Assembly: GCA_905221615.1 (NCBI GenBank)
Contig: CAJNDT010000994.1
Location: 39,347-103,346, forward strand
Length of the DNA stretch: 64,000 nt
Direction of reading: 5' to 3'
DNA from: Symbiodinium sp. CCMP2592
Lineage: Eukaryota; Sar; Dinophyceae; Suessiales; Symbiodiniaceae
The notes beneath the pieces are model-generated. The model was not told the origin of the DNA. It ran no database searches and saw only the letters and a program-made list of their open reading frames with translations. Both the position numbers and the translations under genes were made by a program. Each line of letters opens with the position of its first letter. Position 1 is the stretch's first letter. Below are positions 1 to 8,200 of the stretch, in pieces.

Positions 1-801
1 CATGGTGCCGATAAGAAGATGGCGAAGCTCGAAGCTGTTGTTTCGAAGAACGAGGTCCCGGTGAAGCGGGAGAAGCAAGAGCGAGCCACGGTTGAAAGGA
101 AGCCAACTGCTCGCGGCAAATACCTGATGTATGCCCCGCACGAAGGTCACGGTGTATGTCGAGGTAAACCCGGCCATCCGTGTGTGTTTGGGCACATGTC
201 GTCACCGGCTATGGCGGCACCCAGCGGGCTCTGCGATCTATGTGATCCCACGATGATCGCGACCTTGAGTGAGTCTTTGCCTGGACGACTAACTTACCTC
301 TTGAAGAATGTCGATACATCGGCTAGTGGAAGGGCTTTCGAGTATGTGCAGAGCGCGCTCGGCGTGGAAATGGCGAATGAGTACCGTGCCAGAGTTGACC
401 GAGCTCGCCAACGCCAGAATCCAGCGCGAGTGCGCCGAGCAGCTCGTGGACCGTACCGTAAACGTGAAGCTCCATGCAGTGAAGATGTTTGCCCGGGTCG
501 TGATGGTGCAGGCTGCAACTTTGGAGAATCTTCCTCCGCAGCAACAGCCTTGACTTCGGGCTATTGCGGGCTGTGCGATTCCGAAGTGCTGAGGCAGTGG
601 TCTGAACAAGAGCCTGCCAAGCTCACAAGCACACTTCGTCGGCTGGAGCAAGCTGCTCTGGAGAAGGCCTTGGATTTCTTGAAAGCTGATGTTGGCGAGG
701 TCAAGGCAAAGGATTTCGAAGCTCGAGTTGAGCGAGCCCGTCGTCGTCGGGATCCAGGGCGTCCGAAAAGGAAAGCACGTGGCACCTACAAGCGGAGCTA
801 G
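1..801 (+). CDS. Gene 1, copy A: twin Cys-module basic protein (5' end outside window)
   Basis: This is the 3' part of a gene whose full form is seen in the second cassette copy, where the ATG lies 120 bases before the point matching base 1. The visible frame is open from base 1 to the TAG at 799-801. It carries two Cys modules with identical spacing, C-x7-C-x16-C-x2-C, each ending in a GxCxLCD-like turn and each followed by a helical Arg/Lys-rich stretch. The spacing suggests zinc binding and the tail suggests nucleic acid binding; both are inferences. It differs from the other copy by three bases, giving Gly instead of Ala (full-length residue 209) and Glu instead of Lys (235). I do not recognise the family. 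It lies 5' of genes 2-5 on the same strand. Confidence 0.75.
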   Translation, partial: HGADKKMAKLEAVVSKNEVPVKREKQERATVERKPTARGKYLMYAPHEGHGVCRGKPGHPCVFGHMSSPAMAAPSGLCDLCDPTMIATLSESLPGRLTYLLKNVDTSASGRAFEYVQSALGVEMANEYRARVDRARQRQNPARVRRAARGPYRKREAPCSEDVCPGRDGAGCNFGESSSAATALTSGYCGLCDSEVLRQWSEQEPAKLTSTLRRLEQAALEKALDFLKADVGEVKAKDFEARVERARRRRDPGRPKRKARGTYKRS

Positions 802-956
802 ACAGAAGAAACATTCAGAGGAACATGTACTGATGTGACTTCGTTTTTAGGGTATGGATAGTGTCAGCTGTCCCTGCGTAAGTCGGGTGCTCGGCTCAAT
901 TTTGGACTGCAATCGTGGTCTCACGTAGATCCTGGAATCGAGTCACATGGCTGAAG

Positions 957-1148
957 GTTTTTGAGTGACTACAGAGATGCTTTTGTTGAGTCGAGTTCAA
1001 GGTGTGTGTAAGTCACATCGAGAGGCGGTGGTTTTCGATTGGCATTCAGCGAGCAGAATTTCAAAAAGTTAGCTGCTTGTTGGTCGATGCATGTCCTTGC
1101 AGCATTGTTAAAAAACATGTGTCTGCGGCAGTCTTTTCTGTGCTTCAA
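957..1148 (+). repeat. Leader repeat L1 (before gene 2, copy A)
   Basis: First of four ~192 bp leader copies in this cassette. It starts at the word GTTTTTGAGTGACTACAGAG and ends near a TCTTTTCTGTGCTTCAA word. It is the most diverged copy; for example its palindrome core reads TGCATGTCCTTGCA (1088-1101) where the other three read TGCATGTCCATGCA. It contains a GTAAGT word that could act as a splice donor. It probably holds the promoter and/or 5' untranslated region, because the same block stands before four different coding frames. Confidence 0.8.
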
Positions 1149-1226
1149 TCGTTGCACTGCTGGAGCCTGCCTGCTTCACACAAACACCGGATATCGCTGG
1201 CCGCCTTGAGTCAGCTCGAAGCTCTT

Positions 1227-1269
1227 TGTAAGCAAAGTCTTTCTTTCGCTTTCCTTGTGTTTTGTCCAG
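1227..1269 (+). promoter_or_regulatory. Probable splice acceptor directly before gene 2 ATG
   Basis: A pyrimidine-rich run (CTTTCTTTCGCTTTCC...) ends in CCAG immediately before the ATG at 1270. This is a good 3' splice site for either cis-splicing or spliced-leader trans-splicing. A GTAAGC word at 1228 could be a donor, but the implied 42-base intron would be very short. Gene 4 has the same arrangement. Confidence 0.5.
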
Positions 1270-2025
1270 ATGTCGGGTGGTCTCTTTGGCGAAGCTGCTG
1301 CTCCGGCCGCGCCCAAGGAAGAAGAGCGCCGCACGAAGTTGTATGGCTATGACAGCGTCGCAAGCCAGATGCTGGAGCCTTACGGCGAAGGCGCATTGGA
1401 CACGTTATCCCTAGAGCAAATTTGGCAAGGAACGGTTAAAGGCAACAAACGGACGGCCTATCACAGCCATTTGGCTGCTGATCAAAGCTCCGACGGCTGG
1501 CATGTTGGAGCCGGCATTTCCATGACCTCTGCGGCCTTGCTTGCCGCAATCAAGAACTTCAAAGGCGAAGACATGAAGAACTTGATTCGGCCCGACCTCT
1601 ATGAAAAGGTGCTCGAAGAGGTGACGATGTTGGAGCCTGTTCTACTGGCCCTCAACTTCGGCAGAGGCTCCGCTGCTACCCGCGACACTGGGTCATTCCG
1701 AGAAGCTAAAAAGGCCAAGCTCACGGTTTCCGGCAACGTCACCGAGAATTCCGGCAACATGGATCCTTTGAAAGCTGCGGGCGACTTCAGAACCTGGCTG
1801 GTCAAGGAAAGATCACCGTTTCGAAGCCTGCTGTTCATCCTCTCGGGCAACAACTCTTACTACAGCGGGCACACCGCCGAGCTTGTGGCTCGAGCAGCGG
1901 TCAAGGTGAAGCCGATGACCGAGCAAGATTTCATTGAGGCAGTGAAAGCCCGAATGACTAAACCGGATCAGACTCAGGGCAGCAAGGCAGCGTCCTCAGA
2001 TGGTACTGGCCTCTTCAATGCCTGA
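1270..2025 (+). CDS. Gene 2, copy A: unrecognised 251-residue protein
   Basis: An intact frame of 251 residues starting at the ATG right after a CAG acceptor and opening with MSGGLFGEAAAPAAPKEEE. In-frame upstream codons are only non-ATG. It looks soluble, with no membrane segment or signal peptide. Visible parts are a Gly/Ala/Pro-rich N-terminus, a central mixed helical region containing LEPVLLALNFGRGSAATRD, and a charged C-terminus. I recognise no family. A second copy (gene 4) lies 2,961 bases downstream and differs by Val to Ala in the TWLVKERS segment. Its retention as an intact frame in four places in the window suggests constraint or very recent duplication. Its position between leader repeats and before the USP genes suggests a role in the same element. 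Confidence 0.8.
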   Translation: MSGGLFGEAAAPAAPKEEERRTKLYGYDSVASQMLEPYGEGALDTLSLEQIWQGTVKGNKRTAYHSHLAADQSSDGWHVGAGISMTSAALLAAIKNFKGEDMKNLIRPDLYEKVLEEVTMLEPVLLALNFGRGSAATRDTGSFREAKKAKLTVSGNVTENSGNMDPLKAAGDFRTWLVKERSPFRSLLFILSGNNSYYSGHTAELVARAAVKVKPMTEQDFIEAVKARMTKPDQTQGSKAASSDGTGLFNA

Positions 2026-2088
2026 GCGGCTTTCGGGTGATCGCGAAAGCGCGAGTTGCATAGTTCCAGACACTCGGTCCTAGGCAAC

Positions 2089-2280
2089 GTTTTTGAGTGA
2101 CTACAGAGATGCTTATGTTGAGTCGAGTCCAAGATGTGCGTAAGTCACGTCGAGAGGCGGTGGTTTTCGATTGGCAATCAGCGAGCAGAATTTCAAAGAG
2201 TTAACTCCTTGTTGCTCGATGCATGTCCATGCAGCATTGTTAGAAAACATATGTATGCGGCAGACTTTTCTGTGCTACAA
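2089..2280 (+). repeat. Leader repeat L2 (before gene 3, copy A)
   Basis: Second leader copy, matching L4 closely over its whole length at an offset of 2,961 bases. It contains the palindrome TGCATGTCCATGCA at 2220-2233. The leader ends in an ACTTTTCTGTGCTACAAG word that could serve as a splice acceptor, 31 bases before the ATG of gene 3. Confidence 0.8.
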
Positions 2281-2311
2281 GCAACCATTGCTCTTAACCT
2301 CGGTAATTGCT

Positions 2312-3925
2312 ATGGCCTTCGACATGAAGTTGATCAATGTCGGGAACAGCTGCTTCATCAACGCTGGGCTGCAGGCGGTTCTTGCTCTTCCTGGGTTCGA
2401 GTCGTTGCGACCGACGACGGCAACAGAAAGAGCTTTGTTGGAGGTGTGGTCTTCGGCATTGGCGTTGGTGGGTGCGAGCACTCCGCAAGCCGTCAATGAT
2501 TTGTACCACCAGGGGCGCCAGGAAGATTGCATGGAGTTCCTGGGCGAGCTGGTCGCGGACTGTCCGACGGTTCACACGAAACTTCAAGGCAGGGAACGAG
2601 GTCATCTCGGGTGTGCATTCTGCGATTATCGTCGGCCTCTTCCGGCGGAGAACTTCCTGACGCTGCAGCTCGCTCTTCTGGATGATGATCGGCGGCTTTG
2701 TTCGGTGCAGGCAGCGGTGGATTCCTATCTTGCCCAGAACATCTTGCAAGAGGACATCGTTCATTGGGAGTGTGAGAATCCGACTTGCATCGAAGCCGGA
2801 ACAGCTCGTCATGCCCCTCGTCGCTCTAGCCAGGTGGAAGCATGGCCCGAGAACTTGATCATCCAGCTGAAGAGATGGGACGTGCTGCATGGACTTCTCA
2901 ACCACGAGGTGTTCGTGGACAAAGAGCTTCGAGTAAAGGAAGATGTCCGGTATACACTTCGTGCAGTTGTTTGTCATCTAGGAGAAACAGCATCCAGCGG
3001 TCACTATGTGACTTATCGACCTAACGAGAGGAACTTTGTCAGGTTGGACGATGCACGAGTTTCCGAAATCGATCACAACCCGGGTCAGATGCCTACGAGT
3101 GCAAGAGAAAAGACTTACATCGTTTGCTACGCTCGCCTGGAGGGTGTGCTTCCTGTTCCTGTGCTGCCGATGAAGCGACCTGCCATTGACTTGGATCCGT
3201 CCGAGGACTTTGATGACAGTGGTTTTGTCGTGGTCGGGACCGCGCCTGAAGCGAAATCGGGCGGCAATCCGGGCGCAGGTACGCAGGGAGACAGTCAGCC
3301 TCTTGGGAAAGCGCCAGCCAAGCGAGTTTGCACGGAACTAGGCTCGGAGGTTGGGTTGCAGCATGGTGGCAAGGCAATGTCCGACAACTTCGGCAACTAC
3401 ACGGAAGAGTGCCGGAACATCATCCTAGAAGCCTTGCGGACAAGTGAAACTTTCGCGGCGGCATTAGCTTCTATCCAGCGGCAAATTCCACATTTTACGC
3501 TAACTCGAGCTAATTGCCAGTTCCGACTTCATCGAAACACTCTTTTGGCTTGGTTTCGGCGGCCGGAATTGGCGGCAATCCGAGCTTTGCATAGTGAGCC
3601 TCTTGGGAAAGCGCCAGCCAAGCGAGTTTGCACGGAAGTAGGCTCGGAGGTTGAGTTGCAGCATGGTGGCAAGGCAATGTCCGACAACTTCGGCAACTAC
3701 ACGGAAGAGTGCCGGAACATCATCCTAGAAGCCTTGCGGACAAGTGAAACTTTCGCGGCGGCATTAGCTTCTATCCAGCGGCAAATTCCACATTTTACGC
3801 TAACTCGACCTAATTGCCAGTTCCGACTTCATCGAAACACTCTTTTGGCTTGGTTTCGGCGGCCGGAATTGGCGGCAATCCGAGCTTTGCATAGTGAGAC
3901 ATTCGGTTCTAGGCAACGTTTTTGA
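2312..3925 (+). CDS. Gene 3, copy A: short USP-type deubiquitinase-like protein with two HTH-like repeats
   Basis: A 537-residue frame. I chose the ATG at 2312 because the frame upstream lies in the shared leader and opens at a TTG. The N-terminal ~290 residues form a ubiquitin-specific protease (C19) module. The Cys box GNSCFINAGLQAVL has nucleophile C14, RQEDCMEFL follows at about 69-77, CxxC and CxxxxC pairs could bind zinc (C101/C104, C154/C159), LIIQLKRW follows, and the His box SSGHYVTY has H231 followed by LDDARV with Asp 246/247. The triad is complete, so activity is plausible. Two nearly identical ~68-residue HTH-like units follow (about 358-425 and 458-525), each ending in LLAWFRRPEL. 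The frame then runs into the start of the next leader, which supplies its last residues and stop. It is a truncated paralogue of gene 5, lacking Rep and helicase. Confidence 0.85.
   Translation: MAFDMKLINVGNSCFINAGLQAVLALPGFESLRPTTATERALLEVWSSALALVGASTPQAVNDLYHQGRQEDCMEFLGELVADCPTVHTKLQGRERGHLGCAFCDYRRPLPAENFLTLQLALLDDDRRLCSVQAAVDSYLAQNILQEDIVHWECENPTCIEAGTARHAPRRSSQVEAWPENLIIQLKRWDVLHGLLNHEVFVDKELRVKEDVRYTLRAVVCHLGETASSGHYVTYRPNERNFVRLDDARVSEIDHNPGQMPTSAREKTYIVCYARLEGVLPVPVLPMKRPAIDLDPSEDFDDSGFVVVGTAPEAKSGGNPGAGTQGDSQPLGKAPAKRVCTELGSEVGLQHGGKAMSDNFGNYTEECRNIILEALRTSETFAAALASIQRQIPHFTLTRANCQFRLHRNTLLAWFRRPELAAIRALHSEPLGKAPAKRVCTEVGSEVELQHGGKAMSDNFGNYTEECRNIILEALRTSETFAAALASIQRQIPHFTLTRPNCQFRLHRNTLLAWFRRPELAAIRALHSETFGSRQRF
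3299..3898 (+). repeat. 300 bp in-frame tandem duplication inside gene 3
   Basis: Two units, 3299-3598 and 3599-3898, are nearly identical (for example CGAGCTAAT versus CGACCTAAT near their ends). The duplication is in frame and doubles the HTH-like unit, together with a Lys/Pro-rich linker that begins LGKAPAKRVCTE. Confidence 0.95.
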
Positions 3926-4109
3926 GTGACTACAGAGATGCTTATGTTGAGTCGAGTCCAAGATGTGCGTAAGTCACGTCGAGAGGCGGTGGTTTTCGAT
4001 TGGCAATCAGCGAGCAGAATTTCAAAGAGTTAGCCCCTTGTTGCTCGATGCATGTCCATGCAGCATTGTTAGAAAACATATGTATGCGGCAGTCTTTTCT
4101 GTGCTTCAA
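3918..4109 (+). repeat. Leader repeat L3 (before gene 4, copy A), chimeric
   Basis: The first ~170 bases match L2/L4, including the palindrome at 4049-4062. From about GCGGCAGTCTTTTCTG onward the sequence matches L1 and continues into the gene 2-type 5' region. This makes L3 the join point of the 2,961 bp internal duplication. Confidence 0.85.
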
Positions 4110-4230
4110 TCGTTGCACTGCTGGAGCCTGCCTGCTTCACACAAACACCGGATATCGCTGGCCGCCTTGAGTCAGCTCGAAGCTCTTTGTAAGCAAAGTC
4201 TTTCTTTCGCTTTCCTTGTGTCTTGTCCAG

Positions 4231-4986
4231 ATGTCGGGTGGTCTCTTTGGCGAAGCTGCTGCTCCGGCCGCGCCCAAGGAGGAAGAGCGCCGCACGAAGT
4301 TGTATGGCTATGACAGCGTCGCAAGCCAGATGCTGGAGCCTTACGGCGAAGGCGCATTGGACACGTTATCCCTAGAGCAAATTTGGCAAGGAACGGTTAA
4401 AGGCAACAAACGGACGGCCTATCACAGCCATTTGGCTGCTGATCAAAGCTCCGACGGCTGGCATGTTGGAGCCGGCATTTCCATGACCTCTGCGGCCTTG
4501 CTTGCCGCAATCAAGAACTTCAAAGGCGAAGACATGAAGAACTTGATTCGGCCCGACCTCTATGAAAAGGTGCTCGAAGAGGTGACGATGTTGGAGCCTG
4601 TTCTACTGGCCCTCAACTTCGGCAGAGGCTCCGCTGCTACCCGCGACACTGGGTCATTCCGAGAAGCTAAAAAGGCTAAGCTCACGGTTTCCGGCAACGT
4701 CACCGAGAATTCCGGCAACATGGATCCTTTGAAAGCTGCGGGCGACTTCAGAACCTGGCTGGCCAAGGAAAGATCACCGTTTCGAAGCCTGCTGTTCATC
4801 CTCTCGGGCAACAACTCTTACTACAGCGGGCACACCGCCGAGCTTGTGGCTCGAGCAGCGGTCAAGGTGAAGCCGATGACCGAGCAAGATTTCATTGAGG
4901 CAGTGAAAGCCCGAATGACTAAACCGGATCAGACTCAGGGCAGCAAGGCAGCGTCCTCAGATGGTACTGGCCTCTTCAATGCCTGA
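4231..4986 (+). CDS. Gene 4, copy A: second copy of the unrecognised 251-residue protein
   Basis: Same length and reading frame as gene 2, at an offset of 2,961 bases, and again with CCAG directly before the ATG. The protein matches gene 2 except for Ala in place of Val in TWLAKERS; other base changes, such as GGAGGAA for GGAAGAA near the start, are silent. It stands between leaders L3 and L4, before gene 5. No known domain is recognised. Its pairing with each USP gene (gene 2 with 3, gene 4 with 5) suggests that the two-gene block was the ancestral unit. Confidence 0.8.
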   Translation: MSGGLFGEAAAPAAPKEEERRTKLYGYDSVASQMLEPYGEGALDTLSLEQIWQGTVKGNKRTAYHSHLAADQSSDGWHVGAGISMTSAALLAAIKNFKGEDMKNLIRPDLYEKVLEEVTMLEPVLLALNFGRGSAATRDTGSFREAKKAKLTVSGNVTENSGNMDPLKAAGDFRTWLAKERSPFRSLLFILSGNNSYYSGHTAELVARAAVKVKPMTEQDFIEAVKARMTKPDQTQGSKAASSDGTGLFNA

Positions 4987-5049
4987 GCGGCTTTCGGGTG
5001 ATCGCGACAGCGCGAGTTGCATAGTTCCAGACACTAGGTCCTAGGCAAC

Positions 5050-5241
5050 GTTTTTGAGTGACTACAGAGATGCTTATGTTGAGTCGAGTCCAAGATGTGC
5101 GTAAGTCACGTCGAGAGGCGGTGGTTTTCGATTGGCAATCAGCGAGCAGAATTTCAAAGAGTTAGCCCCTTGTTGCTCGATGCATGTCCATGCAGCATTG
5201 TTAGAAAACATATGTATGCGGCAGACTTTTCTGTGCTACAA
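5050..5241 (+). repeat. Leader repeat L4 (before gene 5, copy A)
   Basis: Fourth leader copy, with the palindrome TGCATGTCCATGCA at 5181-5194. It is followed by 31 bases and the ATG of gene 5. It is nearly identical to L2, so genes 3 and 5 are likely to share their expression signals. Confidence 0.8.
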
Positions 5242-5272
5242 GCAACCATTGCTCTTGACCTCGGTAATTGCT

Positions 5273-8200
5273 ATGGCCTTCGACATGAAGTTGATCAATG
5301 TCGGGAACAGCTGCTTCATCAACGCCGGGCTGCAGGCGGTTCTTGCTCTTCCTGGGTTCGACTCGTTGCGACCGACGACGGCAACAGAAAGAGCTTTGTT
5401 GGAGGTGTGGTCCTCGGCATTGGCGTTGGTGGGTGCGAGCACTCCGCAAGCCGTCAATGATTTGTACTACCAGGGGCGCCAGGAAGATTGCATGGAGTTC
5501 CTGGGCGAGCTGGTCGCGGACTGTCCGACGGTTCACGCGAAACTTCAAGGCAGGGAACGAGGTCATCTCGGGTGTGCATTCTGCGATTATCGTCGGCCTC
5601 TTCCGGCGGAGAACTTCCTGACGCTGCAGCTCGCTCTTTTGGATGATGATCGGCGACTTTGTTCGGTGCAGGCAGCGGTGGATTCCTATCTTGCCCAGAA
5701 CATCTTGCAGGAGGACATCGTTCATTGGGAGTGTGAGAATCCGACTTGCATCGAAGCCGGAACAGCTCGTCATGCCCCTCGTCGCTCTAGCCAGGTGGAA
5801 GCATGGCCCGAGAACTTGATCATCCAGCTGAAGAGATGGGACGTGCTGCATGGACTTCTCAACCACGAGGTGTTCGTGGACAAAGAGCTTCGAGTAAAGG
5901 AAGATGTCCGGTATAGACTTCGTGCAGTTGTTTGTCATCTAGGAGAAACAGCATCCAGCGGTCACTATGTCACTTATCGACCTAACGAGAGGAACTTTGT
6001 CAGGTTGGACGATGCACGAGTTTCCGAAATCGATCACAACCCGGGTCAGATGCCTACGAGTGCAACAGAAAAGACTTACATCGTTTGCTACGCTCGCCTG
6101 GAGGGTGTGCTTCCTGTTCCTGTGCTGCCGATGAAGCGACCTGCCATTGACTTGGATCCGTCCGAGGACTCTGATGACAGTGATGTTGTCGTGGTCGGGA
6201 CCGCGCCTGGACGGAAATCGGGCGGCAATCCGGGCGCAGGTATGCAGGGAGACAGTCGGCTTCTTGAGCAAGCGCCATCGCAAGCGCCAGCCAAGCGAGT
6301 CCGCACGGAACCAGGCTCGAAGGTTGGGTCGCAGCATGGTGAGCCGCAGCATGGTGGCAAGGCAATCTCCGGCAACATCGGCAACTACACGGAAGAAGAC
6401 CGGAACATCATCCTAGAAGCCTTGCGGACGAGTGAAACTTTCGCGGTGGCTTTAGCTTCTATCCGGCGGCAAATTCCACATTTTACGCTAACTCGACGTG
6501 GTTCCGAGTACCGACTTCATCGAAACACTCTTTTGAATTGGTTTCGGCGGCCGGAATTGGCGGCAATCCGAGTAGCCCAATCGCAAGCCTCCGTATCTGC
6601 CGACACATGTGGCTTCGGGCGACGTCCATCTTGGAACACTGCTCTCGGAAAGCTTCCGACACAGCAGCGCAACGCCGTGGTCGAAGCTCTCACATCTGGT
6701 TCGACCGCGACGGTGTTGGCGGCTTTGACAGAGGAAGCTGCTGGGCCCGCACCGTCGACGGTGCCTGAGAGCACGCTTCGTCGTTGGCTTGGCCGCGTTC
6801 CGTTGCCTCCTCAAAAAACTTCCGAAGCTGAACCAGATTCTCAAGCGGATCGGTCCTCAAGGAACAGGTTGCACGAGACTTGGGCAGAGGAGTACAGCTT
6901 GAATTTTGGAGTACGCTTGCCGGTACTTGACATGAAGCAAACAAGCGTGGACAAGAGAGATTCGAACGCTTTGTGGCTTGTGGAAGGCTCCTGGACTTTT
7001 TGTCCGGATTGTGGTCGCAGACGTGCTCGAGGGAAGAGCCGAAGAACATCGCTTGCAGATCTGCATCCGGTGGAGTATTGTCGACCTTGCTGTGATGTGG
7101 CTGCAGTTGATCTGCTTGCGCCCGCTCCAGCAACTACTCTCGACGCAAGAGCGCTGGTCTACACGACGCCTCAACGAAGCACTTGGCACAGCTGGTCTGC
7201 TGCCATTGCCTCCGGTGAGCTACCTTTGACGGCGGTGCTGTGTGAGTCGGACTTGAACAATCTAGCTGTCTTGACTATCCATGTGGATTACCGAACTCGC
7301 AGAGGCGGCAAAGCGGAAGTCACCAGCAAGCAGAAGAGATCTTTGACACGTTGCCGCTGGCAGCGTCGGCCTCTTCGAGAGCTACTTCGAAGTGATCTTG
7401 CTTCGAGAGCCTTTACGTGGCTTCTACAGAACAACGAGACCTACCGAGCTTGGGTGGATCGCCACTCGGCGCTATTCGAGACGACCGGCGACTTGCAAGA
7501 ATCGGAGCTTCAGACGGCGCAGCTTCTTTTGCGGTCTCCTGGCATCGAGGTTGCAACTCGGCCATGGCTATATCCTTTAGCCAGTCTTGCAGACACAGAC
7601 TACCAAGAGAGACTGCTGCCGTTGGGATGGACAACTACTCGCAGCAGACCTAGCATTCGTGCCGGCTTCATGCGCAAGCTCCAGAGTCGGTGTGTCGACT
7701 ACGCAGCTGACTATCCGCTCCAGTGTCTTCTCTACGACACGGTTATGGCCAAGACCATTAGCAGTGTGCAGGCTGTCGCGGATAAACAGAAAGTCTCGCC
7801 CGAGCAAATTGCATCCGACATGGATGGATTTGACGTTTATTGGCAACAGCAGCTCCGGAAGATGGAGGACATCTGCCGCCAAGAGCACGAAAAGCACGGC
7901 AGCATGGAGAAGGCACTGCCTTCGGTCTTTTTCACCGTAGCTCCTGCCGAGTGGCGGTTTCTTCTTCACAATGGTGTCTTTCATGAAGGGCCTCTCACGG
8001 ACCAGCAGTTGCAACTCACGCTCCACTTCTACCACAGTCTGCAGACCTTGTTGGAGCAGCACATCCTCAAGAATGGCGAGAGCTTGCACCGCGTAGGAAT
8101 TGCGAAGGTGAGGCAGTGGTCCTTCCGGTTCGAGTTCCAGTCCCGAGGAACACTTCACCTACATGCTGTGCTGTGGGCTGACTTGCTTCCGGGATGGCAG

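Larger units (their letters stand above)
957..6570 (+). repeat. 2,961 bp internal tandem duplication (genes 2-3 versus genes 4-5), copy A
   Basis: Bases from about 1100 to 3597 align with about 4061 to 6560 at a constant offset of 2,961 until the HTH region. Both members have the order leader, 251-residue gene, leader, USP gene. Only the downstream member keeps the Rep/helicase part of the USP gene. The upstream one stops at the join with L3. Confidence 0.85.

Noticed and set aside
5132..5272. 47-codon N-terminal extension of gene 5 (and of gene 3 at 2171-2311)
   Set aside because: It opens at TTG, lies in the leader shared with genes 2 and 4 where it is not coding, and the USP domain begins just after the ATG at 5273.
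5201..5938. Antisense 245-codon frame across the USP region
   Set aside because: It is a shadow of gene 5. The sense frame has catalytic motifs; the antisense frame has none.
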